In this document: piece after piece, positions 16,401 through 26,311 of the stretch
Position numbering within the stretch: position 1 is the first letter of the stretch
How the letters are laid out: every line of letters starts with the position of its first letter
Source of the DNA: Rhizobium sp. Q54
GTDB lineage: Bacteria; Pseudomonadota; Alphaproteobacteria; Rhizobiales; Xanthobacteraceae
Length of the DNA: 59,426 bases
Direction of reading: 5' to 3'
Assembly (NCBI GenBank): GCA_945861895.1
Contig: CAMAWF010000013.1
Span: 1-59,426 of the forward strand
Made by a program: the position numbers and the translations under genes
Notes under the pieces: model-generated
What the model saw: the letters and a program-made list of their open reading frames with translations, nothing else
What the model was told of the DNA's origin: nothing
The model's database searches: none

Positions 16401-17630
16401 ATGTCAGCAGCAAACGACCAAAGCGGCACGCCGGGGCCCGGAACGGATTGGCCGAGCCGCTTACGCGCTGCCTGGCGCGCGCTCACGGGCGCAACGGCGA
16501 ACTCCGCCGTCACCGGCGTGTCGTTTCCCGCGCAACCGCAGCCGGACGAGATTTCGATTGAAACTTTCATCGGCGCGCTTCCCGTTCCTGCCGTTGCGCT
16601 TGACCACGACGGGCGAGTCATCGCGCTCAACGCGCCGGCGCATGCGATTGCGCCCGCCCTGCGCCGGGGCGAACCGGCCCTGATTGCGCTGCGCGTTCCG
16701 GAACTGGTCGATGCCGTTCGCCGCGCCGCCGCAACCGGTGAGCGCCAGCGGGTCGAATTCTTCGAACGGGTTCCGCTCGACCGCTGGTTTGAAACCTTCG
16801 TGACGCCGGTTGTGCTCGCGCCCGGCGCGCGCCCGGATTTACTGCTGATGACGTTCAACGATCTCACGCCGCTGCGCCACGTCGAGGAGATGCGCGCCGA
16901 TTTCATCGCCAATGCCAGCCATGAGCTGCGCACGCCGCTTGCGGCGTTGCTCGGCTTCATCGAGACGCTGCAAGGCCCGGCGCGCGAGGATTCAGGCGTA
17001 CGCGAAAAATTCCTTTCCATCATGCAGGCGCAGGCCGCACGCATGGCGCGGCTGATCGACGATCTGCTGTCGCTTTCGCGCATCGAGCTCAACGCTCATT
17101 TGCGACCCGACACCCCGGTCGATCTGGCCCCGATCGTGCGCCAGGTGGCGGACGGATTGCAGATGCTGGCGCGCGACCGTGACGTGACGATCAAGATTTC
17201 AGCGCCGGCGGAGCCGATCACGGTGCTCGGGGACCGCGACGAGTTGATCCGCGCGTTCGAGAATCTGATCGAGAACGCGCTGAAATATGGCGCGGCGGGA
17301 AAGCGCGTGGATATCGTCCTGCTGCGCGGCGAGACGCTGGCCGGCGAGCCGGAAGCGCAGGTCGTGGTGCGCGATTACGGGCCCGGCATCGCGCCCGAGC
17401 ATCTGCCGCGGTTGACCGAGCGCTTCTACCGCGTCGATGTGGTGGACAGCCGCGCGCAGGGCGGCACGGGGCTTGGTCTTGCGCTGGTCAAGCACGTGCT
17501 CAACCGCCACGGCGGCCGCCTGACGATCGAGAGCACGCCGGGCGCCGGCGCGAGCTTCACCGTGCATTTGCCCTTGCGCGCAGGCGGTCTCTTGGAATCG
17601 CGAAATTTAGAAGAAAAATCAGCCGGTTGA
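16401..17630 (+). CDS. phoR: phosphate regulon sensor kinase PhoR
   Basis: The 409-aa kinase has a PAS-like domain (about residues 55-140, starting IGALPVPAVALDHDG), HisKA with phospho-acceptor His174 (NASHELRTPLAALLGF), N-box NLIENALKYG and G-boxes VRDYGPGIA and GGTGLGLALVK. No membrane helix is evident in the N-terminal part, so it appears cytosolic, unlike enterobacterial PhoR. It probably reads the transporter state through PhoU. It precedes pstSCAB-phoU-phoB; a PHO box starts right after its stop. Confidence 0.92.
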   Translation: MSAANDQSGTPGPGTDWPSRLRAAWRALTGATANSAVTGVSFPAQPQPDEISIETFIGALPVPAVALDHDGRVIALNAPAHAIAPALRRGEPALIALRVPELVDAVRRAAATGERQRVEFFERVPLDRWFETFVTPVVLAPGARPDLLLMTFNDLTPLRHVEEMRADFIANASHELRTPLAALLGFIETLQGPAREDSGVREKFLSIMQAQAARMARLIDDLLSLSRIELNAHLRPDTPVDLAPIVRQVADGLQMLARDRDVTIKISAPAEPITVLGDRDELIRAFENLIENALKYGAAGKRVDIVLLRGETLAGEPEAQVVVRDYGPGIAPEHLPRLTERFYRVDVVDSRAQGGTGLGLALVKHVLNRHGGRLTIESTPGAGASFTVHLPLRAGGLLESRNLEEKSAG

Positions 17631-17631
17631 C

Positions 17632-17660
17632 GTGTCATTTCCTTGTCATGCAACGCTCAT
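17632..17660 (+). promoter_or_regulatory. PHO box upstream of pstS
   Basis: TGTCAT occurs at 17633 and again at 17644, exactly 11 bp apart with a TTCC spacer region, which is the PhoB-binding arrangement. A weaker third repeat (GCTCAT at 17655) keeps the 11-bp period. The site begins immediately after the phoR stop and about 200 bp before pstS, and should allow phosphate-starvation induction of the transporter. Confidence 0.88.
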
Positions 17661-17862
17661 AGAACGTTCGCATGCAACGACTAGGGCTGGCCTCGACTTC
17701 GGACTTTCTTGATCGAACGCAAGTAAGTGACCTCGTCCGAAGCGCAGTCCTGTCGTGCGTATTCAACAACACGCGGCCGCCCGGTTACCGGGACCAACGG
17801 CGAGAAATCGCGGATCACGCATCCGCAGCTTGCTTTGGCCGTAAACGATATGGAGCGAACCC

Positions 17863-18870
17863 GTGAAACAATGGACAACTTTATTGGCCGCCGGCACGTT
17901 GATCGTGTCGGCGTTGACGATCACCACCGCAATTGCCCAACAGAAGATCATCACGGTTGATGGTTCGTCGACCGTATTCCCGATCACCGAAGCCATGGCC
18001 GAGGAATTTCAGAAGACCAATAAGGGCATCAAGGTAACCGTCGGCATCGGCGGTACCGGCGGAGGATTCAAAAAATTCTGCCGCGGTGAGATTGACATTT
18101 CCGATGCCTCGCGCCCGATCAGGGACGTCGAGCGGGCAGATTGCCAGAAGAACAACGTCGAATATATTGAGTTGCCGGTCGCGCTGGATGCGCTCACCGT
18201 GATGGTCAATCCCAAGAACGATTGGGTTAAGGAGATGACCGTCGCCGAGCTAAAGAAAATCTGGCAGCCCGAAGCGCAGGGCAAGATCACGAACTGGAAG
18301 CAGGTGCGTGACAGCTTCCCGGACCGTCCGCTCAAGCTGTACGGGGCCGGTGTCGACTCCGGCACTTATGACTATTTCACCGCTGCCATCGTCGGCAAGG
18401 AGCATTCATCGCGCGGCGACTTCACAGCCTCGGAAGACGACAACGTGCTTGTGCAGGGCATCGCCGGCGATATCAATGCCCTCGGGTTCTTCGGTCTTGC
18501 CTATTACCTTGAGAACGCGAGCAAGCTAAAGGCAGTCGCCATCAAGACGAAAGACGACTCGAAGGCGGTCCTGCCGTCGGTCGAAGCTGCAAAGGACGGC
18601 ACCTACCAGCCGCTATCGCGTCCAATATTTATCTATGTCAGCAAGAAATCGGTCGAGACTAAGCCGGAAGTCGCCAAGTTTGTCGAGTTCTATATGGACA
18701 ACAAGAACGCGCAAAAGCTTGTCAAGGAAGTAGGATACGTTCCGCTTCCGGAGAACGCCTACAACGTGTTCATGCAGCGCTTCAAGGAACGCAAGCTCGG
18801 CACCGCCTTCCACGGCTCCAAGATCGGTGTTTCGATCGGAGAGTTGCTGAAAACACCGCTGGTAAACTGA
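17863..18870 (+). CDS. pstS: phosphate ABC transporter substrate-binding protein PstS
   Basis: The 335-aa periplasmic protein has a signal peptide ending near TTAIAQ, then the PstS-type core [39 protein letters not shown] and SDASRPI that bind phosphate through main-chain and Ser/Thr groups. The start is GTG 17863 with a GGAG ribosome-binding site 7-8 bp upstream. It belongs to the sphX/PstS form with [10 protein letters not shown]. It is the first gene of pstSCAB after the PHO box. Confidence 0.95.
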   Translation: MKQWTTLLAAGTLIVSALTITTAIAQQKIITVDGSSTVFPITEAMAEEFQKTNKGIKVTVGIGGTGGGFKKFCRGEIDISDASRPIRDVERADCQKNNVEYIELPVALDALTVMVNPKNDWVKEMTVAELKKIWQPEAQGKITNWKQVRDSFPDRPLKLYGAGVDSGTYDYFTAAIVGKEHSSRGDFTASEDDNVLVQGIAGDINALGFFGLAYYLENASKLKAVAIKTKDDSKAVLPSVEAAKDGTYQPLSRPIFIYVSKKSVETKPEVAKFVEFYMDNKNAQKLVKEVGYVPLPENAYNVFMQRFKERKLGTAFHGSKIGVSIGELLKTPLVN

Positions 18871-18882
18871 TTTGACTATCGA

Positions 18883-18912
18883 GGAACCGGGCGGCTAACA
18901 CCGTCCGGTTCC
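18883..18912 (+). terminator. stem-loop between pstS and pstC (possible attenuator)
   Basis: GGAACCGGGCGG (18883-18894) pairs with CCGTCCGGTTCC (18901-18912): 12 bp with one G-U pair and a six-base loop. There is no long U tract. Such a hairpin can stabilise the pstS message so that the binding protein is made in excess over the permease. Confidence 0.65.
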
Positions 18913-18932
18913 TTGGAGTTTGTGGGGGAAGT

Positions 18933-19889
18933 ATGACGACCGCCGAATTGTCAGGGGTTTCCGAACGCAGGGCAAACTATGGGCGGCTTGTCGCAAGTGA
19001 AGCTTTTCTGCGACGCAGGGCAATCACCGGCAATGTCATCGGTGTCCTGCTTTTTCTCGCCGCCGCACTTTCGGTTCTGATCACCGCCGGCATCGTCTTT
19101 GTCTTGTTGCAAGAATCCATTTTGTTCTTCCGGCAAGTATCGATCCTCGATTTCCTCACCGACACGGAATGGACTCCGGTCTTCGAAAATCCTAGATTCG
19201 GCATCATCACGCTGGTCTCCGGCACGTTAATGACGACCCTTATCGGTCTTGCGGTCGCCGTACCAGCAGGCACCATTTTGTCGATCTATCTGAGTGAGTT
19301 TGCCCGCCACCGGACGCGCGAGATCATCAAACCGATCCTTGAATTGCTGGCTGGTGTACCGACCGTGGCATTTGGATATTTTGCCCTGTTTTTTCTGACG
19401 CCGATTTTTCAGACATTCATTCCGAATCTTTCAGGGTTCAATCTGCTCGTGCCGGGCATTGTGATAGGGATCATGATCCTGCCCTATATCGTGTCCGTCG
19501 CCGAAGATGCGATGCGCGCTGTTCCCGATTCGCTTCGTGAGGGCGCTTTTGCCCTTGGCTTTACCCGTTATCAGACGGCAGTGCGCGTGGTCATACCGGG
19601 CGCTTTTTCCGGAGTGACCGCAGCCTATCTGCTTGGGATGTCCCGCGCAGTCGGCGAAACCATGGTGGTCGCTATCGCCGCAGGCCAGCAAGCCAAGATC
19701 GCGCTCAACCCGCTTGAAGGGGCCGCGACCATCACAGCCTACATCGTGCAGATCAGCCTCGGCGATCTGCCGCACAATTCCCTGGCCTATCTGACGATCT
19801 TCGTCGCAGGGCTTACGCTGTTCCTGATGACATTGGTCTTCAATCTGATCGCTTTCTGGCTGCGCAAAAAATATCGCGAAATCTATTGA
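18933..19889 (+). CDS. pstC: phosphate ABC transporter permease PstC
   Basis: This 318-aa inner-membrane subunit has six membrane helices plus the permease EAA-type loop (LREGAFALGFTRYQTAVRVV). The LAGVPTVAFGYFAL motif and MSRAVGETMVVAIAAG are conserved in PstC. The start ATG 18933 has GGGGGAA ahead of it. It lies between pstS and pstA and would pair with PstA in the membrane. Confidence 0.95.
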   Translation: MTTAELSGVSERRANYGRLVASEAFLRRRAITGNVIGVLLFLAAALSVLITAGIVFVLLQESILFFRQVSILDFLTDTEWTPVFENPRFGIITLVSGTLMTTLIGLAVAVPAGTILSIYLSEFARHRTREIIKPILELLAGVPTVAFGYFALFFLTPIFQTFIPNLSGFNLLVPGIVIGIMILPYIVSVAEDAMRAVPDSLREGAFALGFTRYQTAVRVVIPGAFSGVTAAYLLGMSRAVGETMVVAIAAGQQAKIALNPLEGAATITAYIVQISLGDLPHNSLAYLTIFVAGLTLFLMTLVFNLIAFWLRKKYREIY

Positions 19890-19901
19890 GCGGGAAACGT
19901 C

Positions 19902-20840
19902 ATGAGCACCGAAACTGTCAATCCCGTCACCGGCAAGATCGATGAGCAGGCCCTTGTTACGAAGGCCAATCGGCAGGACTTGCGCTTTGCGATTATTGGG
20001 TTTGTGGTGCTCGTCGTTGTCATGGCCACGCTATTTGCGTTGGTCTTGGATTTCATGATCGATGGCGTGCCGCGTATTAGCGGCGAATTCCTCACTAATT
20101 ATCCATCGCGGCGGCCGGAACAGGCCGGAATTCTCTCGGCTTGGGTCGGCACCACCCTGGTGATGTCGGCAACCGCCATGCTGGCGATCCCGATCGGGGT
20201 CGCGGCGGGCGTCTACCTCGAAGAATACGCGCCGAAAAACTGGCTGACCGATATTATTGAGATCAACGTCACCAATCTCGCCGGTGTGCCCTCGATTATC
20301 TACGGCCTGCTGGCACTCGGGCTGTTCGTGCAGATTTTTCGGCTTGGTCAGACCATCTTGGTCGCCGGCATGACGCTCGCTCTTCTAATTTTGCCGATCA
20401 TCATCGTGGCTACCCGCGAAGCCCTGCGCAGCATCCCTCTGGAAACTCGCGAAGCGGCTTTTGGGTTGGGTGCTGACAAGTGGCAGGCTGTTTGGATGTA
20501 CCTGTTGCCGGCTGGCAGGCCCGGCATCCTGACGGGAGTGATCGTCGGCATGTCGCGCGCGATCGGCGAAACGGCTCCCATCATCACCATCGGCGCGCTT
20601 ACCTTCATCGCCTTCCTGCCGCCAGCGCCGCTCCAGGATACGTTTCCGTTCGTCAACTTCGATTGGCTGAATTCGCCCTACACGGTGATGCCAATCCAAA
20701 TGTTTAATTGGATATCCCGTCCTCAGGCGGGTTTTCACGTGGCCGCGGCTGCCACGGGTGTCATTCTTCTGTCCATGACGCTGTTGATGAACGGCCTCGC
20801 GATTTACATCCGCTATCGAATCCGCAGGAGTTCAAGGTGA
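19902..20840 (+). CDS. pstA: phosphate ABC transporter permease PstA
   Basis: The 312-aa permease has six membrane helices, the [17 protein letters not shown] motif, the EAA-type loop [20 protein letters not shown] and [17 protein letters not shown]. It follows pstC by 12 bp. The cytosolic N-terminus is about 25 residues. It forms the second half of the phosphate channel. Confidence 0.95.
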   Translation: MSTETVNPVTGKIDEQALVTKANRQDLRFAIIGFVVLVVVMATLFALVLDFMIDGVPRISGEFLTNYPSRRPEQAGILSAWVGTTLVMSATAMLAIPIGVAAGVYLEEYAPKNWLTDIIEINVTNLAGVPSIIYGLLALGLFVQIFRLGQTILVAGMTLALLILPIIIVATREALRSIPLETREAAFGLGADKWQAVWMYLLPAGRPGILTGVIVGMSRAIGETAPIITIGALTFIAFLPPAPLQDTFPFVNFDWLNSPYTVMPIQMFNWISRPQAGFHVAAAATGVILLSMTLLMNGLAIYIRYRIRRSSR

Positions 20841-20860
20841 ACATCTCCCAGAGGTCCGTC

Positions 20861-21667
20861 ATGGATGCGTCGATCCCGACTAAACCAGCCGATGCTCATA
20901 TCGATGGGCCGGTGCGGGCCCACGTCGTCAATCTCAGTTTTTACTATGGTGAGAAGCAGGCGCTGTTTGATGTCAGCTTTCCGATCCATGACCGGAAGGC
21001 GACGGCGCTGATCGGACCTTCCGGCTGTGGCAAGAGCACGTTGCTGCGAGCCCTCAACCGCATGCACGATCTTTATCCCGGCAATCGCTACGAGGGCGAG
21101 GTGATTCTCTATCCCGAACAAATCAACATCGTTTCACCTGAAGTGGATCCGATGTTGGTTCGACTGAAGATCGGCATGGTATTTCAAAAACCCAATCCGT
21201 TTCCTAAACCGATCTACGACAACGTCGCGGCGGGTCTGTGGGTGCGCGGTATCCGCAAGAAGTCGATTGTCGATGAGCGGGTCGAGCAGGCGCTGAAGCA
21301 AGCCGCACTGTGGGACGAGGTCAAGGACCGTTTGCGGACCTCGGCTTACGGCCTCTCGGGTGGGCAGCAACAACGCCTTTGCATCGCTCGTGCATTGGCC
21401 CCCGATCCCGAAATGCTGCTGCTTGACGAGCCCACATCGGCGCTTGACCCAATCGCCACAGCTCGCATCGAAGAACTGATGGCGGAACTCGCGCCCTCGG
21501 TCACGATCGTTATCGTCACCCACAACATGCAACAGGCGGCCCGCATCTCAAGCTATACGGCATTCATGCATATCGGATGCATGGTCGAATTCGACAAAAC
21601 CACAACGATATTCACGACGCCCAAAGAGAGCCGCACGCAGGATTACATCACCGGCCGCTTTGGCTAG
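20861..21667 (+). CDS. pstB: phosphate ABC transporter ATP-binding protein PstB
   Basis: The 268-aa ATPase has Walker [10 protein letters not shown], signature [14 protein letters not shown], Walker [12 protein letters not shown] and the switch His in [13 protein letters not shown] 20861 has GAGG six bases upstream. A GTG at 20837 that overlaps the pstA stop also has a strong AGGAG site, so the true N-terminus could be 8 residues longer. It energises phosphate import through PstC/PstA. Confidence 0.95.
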   Translation: MDASIPTKPADAHIDGPVRAHVVNLSFYYGEKQALFDVSFPIHDRKATALIGPSGCGKSTLLRALNRMHDLYPGNRYEGEVILYPEQINIVSPEVDPMLVRLKIGMVFQKPNPFPKPIYDNVAAGLWVRGIRKKSIVDERVEQALKQAALWDEVKDRLRTSAYGLSGGQQQRLCIARALAPDPEMLLLDEPTSALDPIATARIEELMAELAPSVTIVIVTHNMQQAARISSYTAFMHIGCMVEFDKTTTIFTTPKESRTQDYITGRFG

Positions 21668-21696
21668 GCCCGTATGTGAATTTAAGGACGACAAAA

Positions 21697-22416
21697 ATGC
21701 CCGATCACACCGCGAAAGCGTTCGACAGCGACCTGCAGGACCTCGCGCGCATGGTCGCCGAAATGGGCGGGCTCGCCGAAAAGCAGATTGCCGATTCCGT
21801 CGATGCGCTGGCCAAGCGCGACACCGCATTGGCGCAACGCGTGACGCAACTCGACGCCAGCATTGACGCGCTGCAAAGCGAGATCGAAGAAAAGGCGGTG
21901 CTCACCATCGCCCGCCGCCAGCCGATGGCGGTCGATCTGCGCGAGATCGTCGGCGTGCTGCGGCTTGCCGCCGACATTGAGCGCATCGGCGATCTGGCCA
22001 AGAACATCGGCAAAAGGGTGATCGCGCTCAACAGCGAATTTCCGCCGCCGAAACTGATCCGCGGGGTCGAGCACATGGCCGACCTCGTGCTTGGCCAGTT
22101 GAAGATGGTGCTCGACAGCTATGCGCGGCGCGACGTCAGCAAGGCCATGGCAGTGTGGCGGGGCGACGAGGAGATCGACGCGGTATGCACATCGGTGTTC
22201 CGTGAATTGCTCACTTACATGATGGAAGACCCGCGCAACATCACGTTCTGCATACATCTGATGTTCTGCGCCAAGAACATCGAGCGCATGGGCGACCACG
22301 CCACGAACATCGCGGAGACCGTGCATTATATGATCGAAGGCCGGCAGATCGCGGACAAGCGGCCGAAGGGCGACACCACGACGCTGACCGCGCTGCGCAC
22401 AGCCGCCGACGGATAA
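21697..22416 (+). CDS. phoU: phosphate transport regulator PhoU
   Basis: The 239-aa all-helical protein has the two PhoU repeats, each with the E/DxxxD metal-binding pattern (RLAADIERIGDLAKNIGKRV and FCAKNIERMGDHATNIAE). PhoU connects the Pst transporter to PhoR and keeps the regulon off when phosphate is plentiful. It follows pstB by 29 bp with AGGA ahead of the ATG, and precedes phoB. Confidence 0.95.
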   Translation: MPDHTAKAFDSDLQDLARMVAEMGGLAEKQIADSVDALAKRDTALAQRVTQLDASIDALQSEIEEKAVLTIARRQPMAVDLREIVGVLRLAADIERIGDLAKNIGKRVIALNSEFPPPKLIRGVEHMADLVLGQLKMVLDSYARRDVSKAMAVWRGDEEIDAVCTSVFRELLTYMMEDPRNITFCIHLMFCAKNIERMGDHATNIAETVHYMIEGRQIADKRPKGDTTTLTALRTAADG

Positions 22417-22427
22417 CGAGCACGCGC

Positions 22428-23129
22428 ATGACCGCCCGTATCCTTATCGTCGAGGACGAGGAGCCGCTCGCCATGCTGCTCCGCTACAACCTTGAGGCGG
22501 AAGGATATGAGGTCGAAACCGCCGCGCGCGGCGACGAGGCCGACACCAAGCTGAAGGAGCGCACGCCCGATCTCATCGTGCTCGACTGGATGCTGCCCGG
22601 CCTTTCCGGCATCGAGCTTTGCCGCCGGCTGCGCGCGCGGGCGGAAACCAAGACCCTGCCGATCATCATGCTGACCGCGCGCGGGGAGGAAAGCGAGAAA
22701 GTGCGCGGGCTCGCCACCGGCGCGGACGACTACATCGTAAAGCCGTTCTCGGTGCCCGAACTGCTCGCGCGCGTGCGTGCGCTGTTGCGCCGCGCCAATC
22801 CCGAGCGTGTCGCCGCGGTGCTTGTCATCGGCGAAATCGAGCTCGATCGCGAGAAAAAGCGCGTGTCACGCACCGGCCGCGCGGTCGATCTCGGTCCGAC
22901 CGAATATCGCCTGCTGGAATTCCTGATGGAGCGGCCCGGCCGGGTTTTTTCGCGCGAGCAATTGCTCGACGGGGTGTGGGGCAGCGAAATCTATATCGAC
23001 GAGCGCACCGTCGATGTGCATGTCGGGCGGCTGCGCAAGGCACTCAACCGCGGGCAGCAGCGCGATCCCATTCGCACCGTGCGCGGCTCGGGCTACGCCT
23101 TCGACGATCGCTTCGGGAAAGCAATTTAG
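22428..23129 (+). CDS. phoB: phosphate regulon response regulator PhoB
   Basis: The 233-aa OmpR-family regulator has a receiver domain with acidic pair Asp10/Glu11, phospho-acceptor Asp53 (VLDWMLPG), Thr in MLTARGEE and Lys in YIVKPFS, then a winged-helix domain ending in VHVGRLRKALN and IRTVRGSGYAF. PhoR would phosphorylate it and it would bind the PHO box at 17632. It ends the phosphate operon; its stop touches a Rhizobiales palindromic repeat. Confidence 0.95.
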   Translation: MTARILIVEDEEPLAMLLRYNLEAEGYEVETAARGDEADTKLKERTPDLIVLDWMLPGLSGIELCRRLRARAETKTLPIIMLTARGEESEKVRGLATGADDYIVKPFSVPELLARVRALLRRANPERVAAVLVIGEIELDREKKRVSRTGRAVDLGPTEYRLLEFLMERPGRVFSREQLLDGVWGSEIYIDERTVDVHVGRLRKALNRGQQRDPIRTVRGSGYAFDDRFGKAI

Positions 23130-23177
23130 AGCATGATCCCGAAAAGTGGGAACCGGTTTTCGGAAAAGATCATGCTC
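23129..23177. repeat. GAGCATGATC palindromic intergenic repeat
   Basis: GAGCATGATC at 23129 is mirrored by GATCATGCTC ending at 23177, with an inner CCGAAAA/TTTTCGG pair. This is a palindrome I recognise as frequent between genes in Rhizobiales genomes. It begins on the last base of the phoB stop codon. Confidence 0.75.
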
Positions 23178-23196
23178 AACAAAAAGATAGAGCCGG

Positions 23197-23215
23197 GCTC
23201 CGATTCAATCGGAGC
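23197..23215. terminator. bidirectional hairpin between phoB and gcrA
   Basis: GCTCCGATT (23197-23205) pairs with AATCGGAGC (23207-23215), a 9-bp stem with a one-base centre. It lies between two converging genes, where it could end both transcripts, and may belong to the adjacent repeat element. Confidence 0.5.
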
Positions 23216-23225
23216 AGATCAGACT

Positions 23226-23729
23226 CTAGTTGCGAAACGGCGGGCGCCGGTCGCGGTCTCGCCGCCGCTCGCTGGGCGGCTGATAGGCAACACGGGAGTG
23301 GTGGCTGCAATAGGGGCCGGTGCCGGCGGTCTGACCGCCGCAGAAGAAGAATTCCGGGCTGCCCGGATCGCCGACCGGCCAGCGGCAGGTGGCCTCGGTC
23401 AGTTCCAGCAGCGTGCGGCGTTGCTCGACCGGGATAAGCTTTTCGATCAGCTCGGGCTCGGGCTCGTTGTCGTAGTCATAGGCGAGCGCGGTATTGCCGC
23501 GCATCGAGTTCCGCGACACCCGCAGCATGTGCGAGGACGATCGCGCCTTGCGCGGCCGTGGGGAAGTCGAGGAGGGGCTCTTGGCGCGCCCGGACAGGCC
23601 GAGACGGTGGACCTTGCCGATCACGGCGTTGCGCGTAATGCCGCCGAGCTCGCCCGCGATCTGGCTGGCCGAAAGGCCGTCCGCCCACAATTTCTTCAGC
23701 AGCTCGACCCGTTCGTCTGTCCAGCTCAT
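23226..23729 (-). CDS. gcrA: cell cycle regulator GcrA
   Basis: The 167-aa protein starts with the GcrA helix-turn-helix MSWTDERVELLKKLWADG and ASQIAGELGGITRNAVIGK, then a basic linker and the C-terminal region LLELTEATCRWPVGDPGSPEF-type, FFCGG and PYCSHHSRVAY. GcrA works with sigma-70 at promoters carrying methylated GANTC sites and drives S-phase genes in alphaproteobacteria. It converges with phoB. Several GANTC sites lie in its upstream region. Confidence 0.96.
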   Translation of the reverse strand: MSWTDERVELLKKLWADGLSASQIAGELGGITRNAVIGKVHRLGLSGRAKSPSSTSPRPRKARSSSHMLRVSRNSMRGNTALAYDYDNEPEPELIEKLIPVEQRRTLLELTEATCRWPVGDPGSPEFFFCGGQTAGTGPYCSHHSRVAYQPPSERRRDRDRRPPFRN

Positions 23730-23775
23730 AAGGTTCTCCCTAGACGGTGCTTTCTGGCACCTGGGGCCCTTGGCG

Positions 23776-23971
23776 GAATCGAGCCCCGTCGTCTGGCGCC
23801 AATAGGCTCCGAACGCTTACGCTTCAGGATTGAACTAAAGGGCAGTCCGCCGCACGAGATGTCGTACTAGACGCTCCAAAACGCTACAATATCGAGTGAC
23901 TCGCACGCAAGATGTAGAGGCATTGCGTCCACATGTTCCTTTAGAATCGGCAGTTGCGGCATAATTGAGTC
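23776..23971 (-). promoter_or_regulatory. cluster of GANTC (CcrM) sites in the gcrA upstream region
   Basis: Four GANTC sites occur between gcrA and argD: 23776-23780, 23898-23902, 23944-23948 and 23967-23971. Three of them fall within 74 bp. In Caulobacter, CcrM methylation of GANTC helps time gcrA expression and GcrA itself reads these marks, so the cluster may be part of an autoregulatory promoter. The rest of the 395-bp gap holds no gene I can support. Confidence 0.5.
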
Positions 23972-24029
23972 GGCCCGGCCCCGGTTTCGGCCGTGTTGAC
24001 AGGCGGGGGCCCGGATTTAGAATGTTCGA

Positions 24030-24095
24030 ATGTGCCGCCCGGCGAGGCGGCACATTTCATTTCGGCATATTATTCGCGTTAGTTTATTCGCGTTA
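24030..24095 (+). promoter_or_regulatory. stem-loop and 12-bp direct repeats upstream of argD
   Basis: ATGTGCCGCC (24030-24039) pairs with GGCGGCACAT (24046-24055), followed by a T-rich stretch, which could be a terminator or attenuator. Then TTATTCGCGTTA occurs at 24070-24081 and again at 24084-24095, a 14-bp period, just 30 bp before the argD start. The repeats could be an operator; no regulator can be named. Confidence 0.5.
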
Positions 24096-24124
24096 ATTCG
24101 CGAATTCGTTTGGACGGGTGGACC

Positions 24125-25329
<1,205 letters not shown>

Positions 25330-25330
<1 letters not shown>

Positions 25331-26265
25331 TGGGCGCCAACGGCCTGCGGCATTTCCTCGACCTCACCGACATACCGAAGGACGATCTCCACGGCATGCT
25401 CAAAGCGAGCTGCGCCATGAAGGCGCGCCGCAAGCAAGGCGACGCGGGCACAAATCCGCTTGCCGGCAAGACGCTGGCGATGATCTTCGACAAGCCCTCG
25501 ACCCGCACGCGCGTGTCCTTCGATGTCGCCATGCGCCAGCTCGGCGGCGAGGCGATCCTGTTGACCGGGCAGGAGATGCAGCTCGGCCGCGGGGAGACCA
25601 TCGCCGACACCGCGCGTGTGCTCTCGCGCTACGTCGATGCCATCATGATCCGCATTCTCGATTACGACGCGCTGGCGGAACTTGCGCGCCACGCAACCGT
25701 GCCGGTGATCAACGGGCTCACGCGCCGCTCGCACCCCTGCCAGGTGCTGGCCGACGTGATGACCTATGAAGAAAAACGCGGGCCCATCCGCGGCCGCACG
25801 GTGGCGTGGACCGGAGATGCCAACAACGTGCTGGCCTCCTGGATGCATGCGGCCGACCGGTTCGAGTTCCAACTCAAAGTGGCGACGCCGCCGGAACTGC
25901 GACCGAAGAAATGGCTGATGGACTGGGTGAAGACATCCGGCGCCGCGATCATCATCGGCAGCGATCCGGAAGCGGCGGTGAAGGACGCCGATTGCGTCGT
26001 CACCGACACCTGGGTGTCGATGGGCGATCGCGAAGGCATCGATCATCGCCACAATCTGCTGCGGGCCTATCAGGTCAACGCCCGGTTGATGGCCAAGGCC
26101 AAGCCGGACGCGCTGTTCATGCATTGCCTGCCCGCCCATCGCGGGGAGGAGGTCACCGACGAGGTGATCGACGGACCGCAATCGGTGGTGTTCGACGAGG
26201 CGGAAAACCGCCTGCACGCGCAGAAGGGTATTCTGGCCTGGTGCCTGCACGTGGACGCGCGATAG
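25330..26265 (+). CDS. argF: ornithine carbamoyltransferase
   Basis: ArgF condenses ornithine with carbamoyl phosphate to citrulline. The 311-aa protein carries the carbamoyl phosphate motif [19 protein letters not shown], the ornithine-binding VSMGDREG region and the catalytic MHCLPAHRG. Its ATG overlaps the argD stop (ATGA). With argB at 2443 it covers three arginine steps in this window, though the genes are in two places. Confidence 0.96.
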
Positions 26266-26311
26266 CCGCCCCAAATTGCTTCAGACTCGCAATTGCCGCA
26301 CCAGCTCCTAA

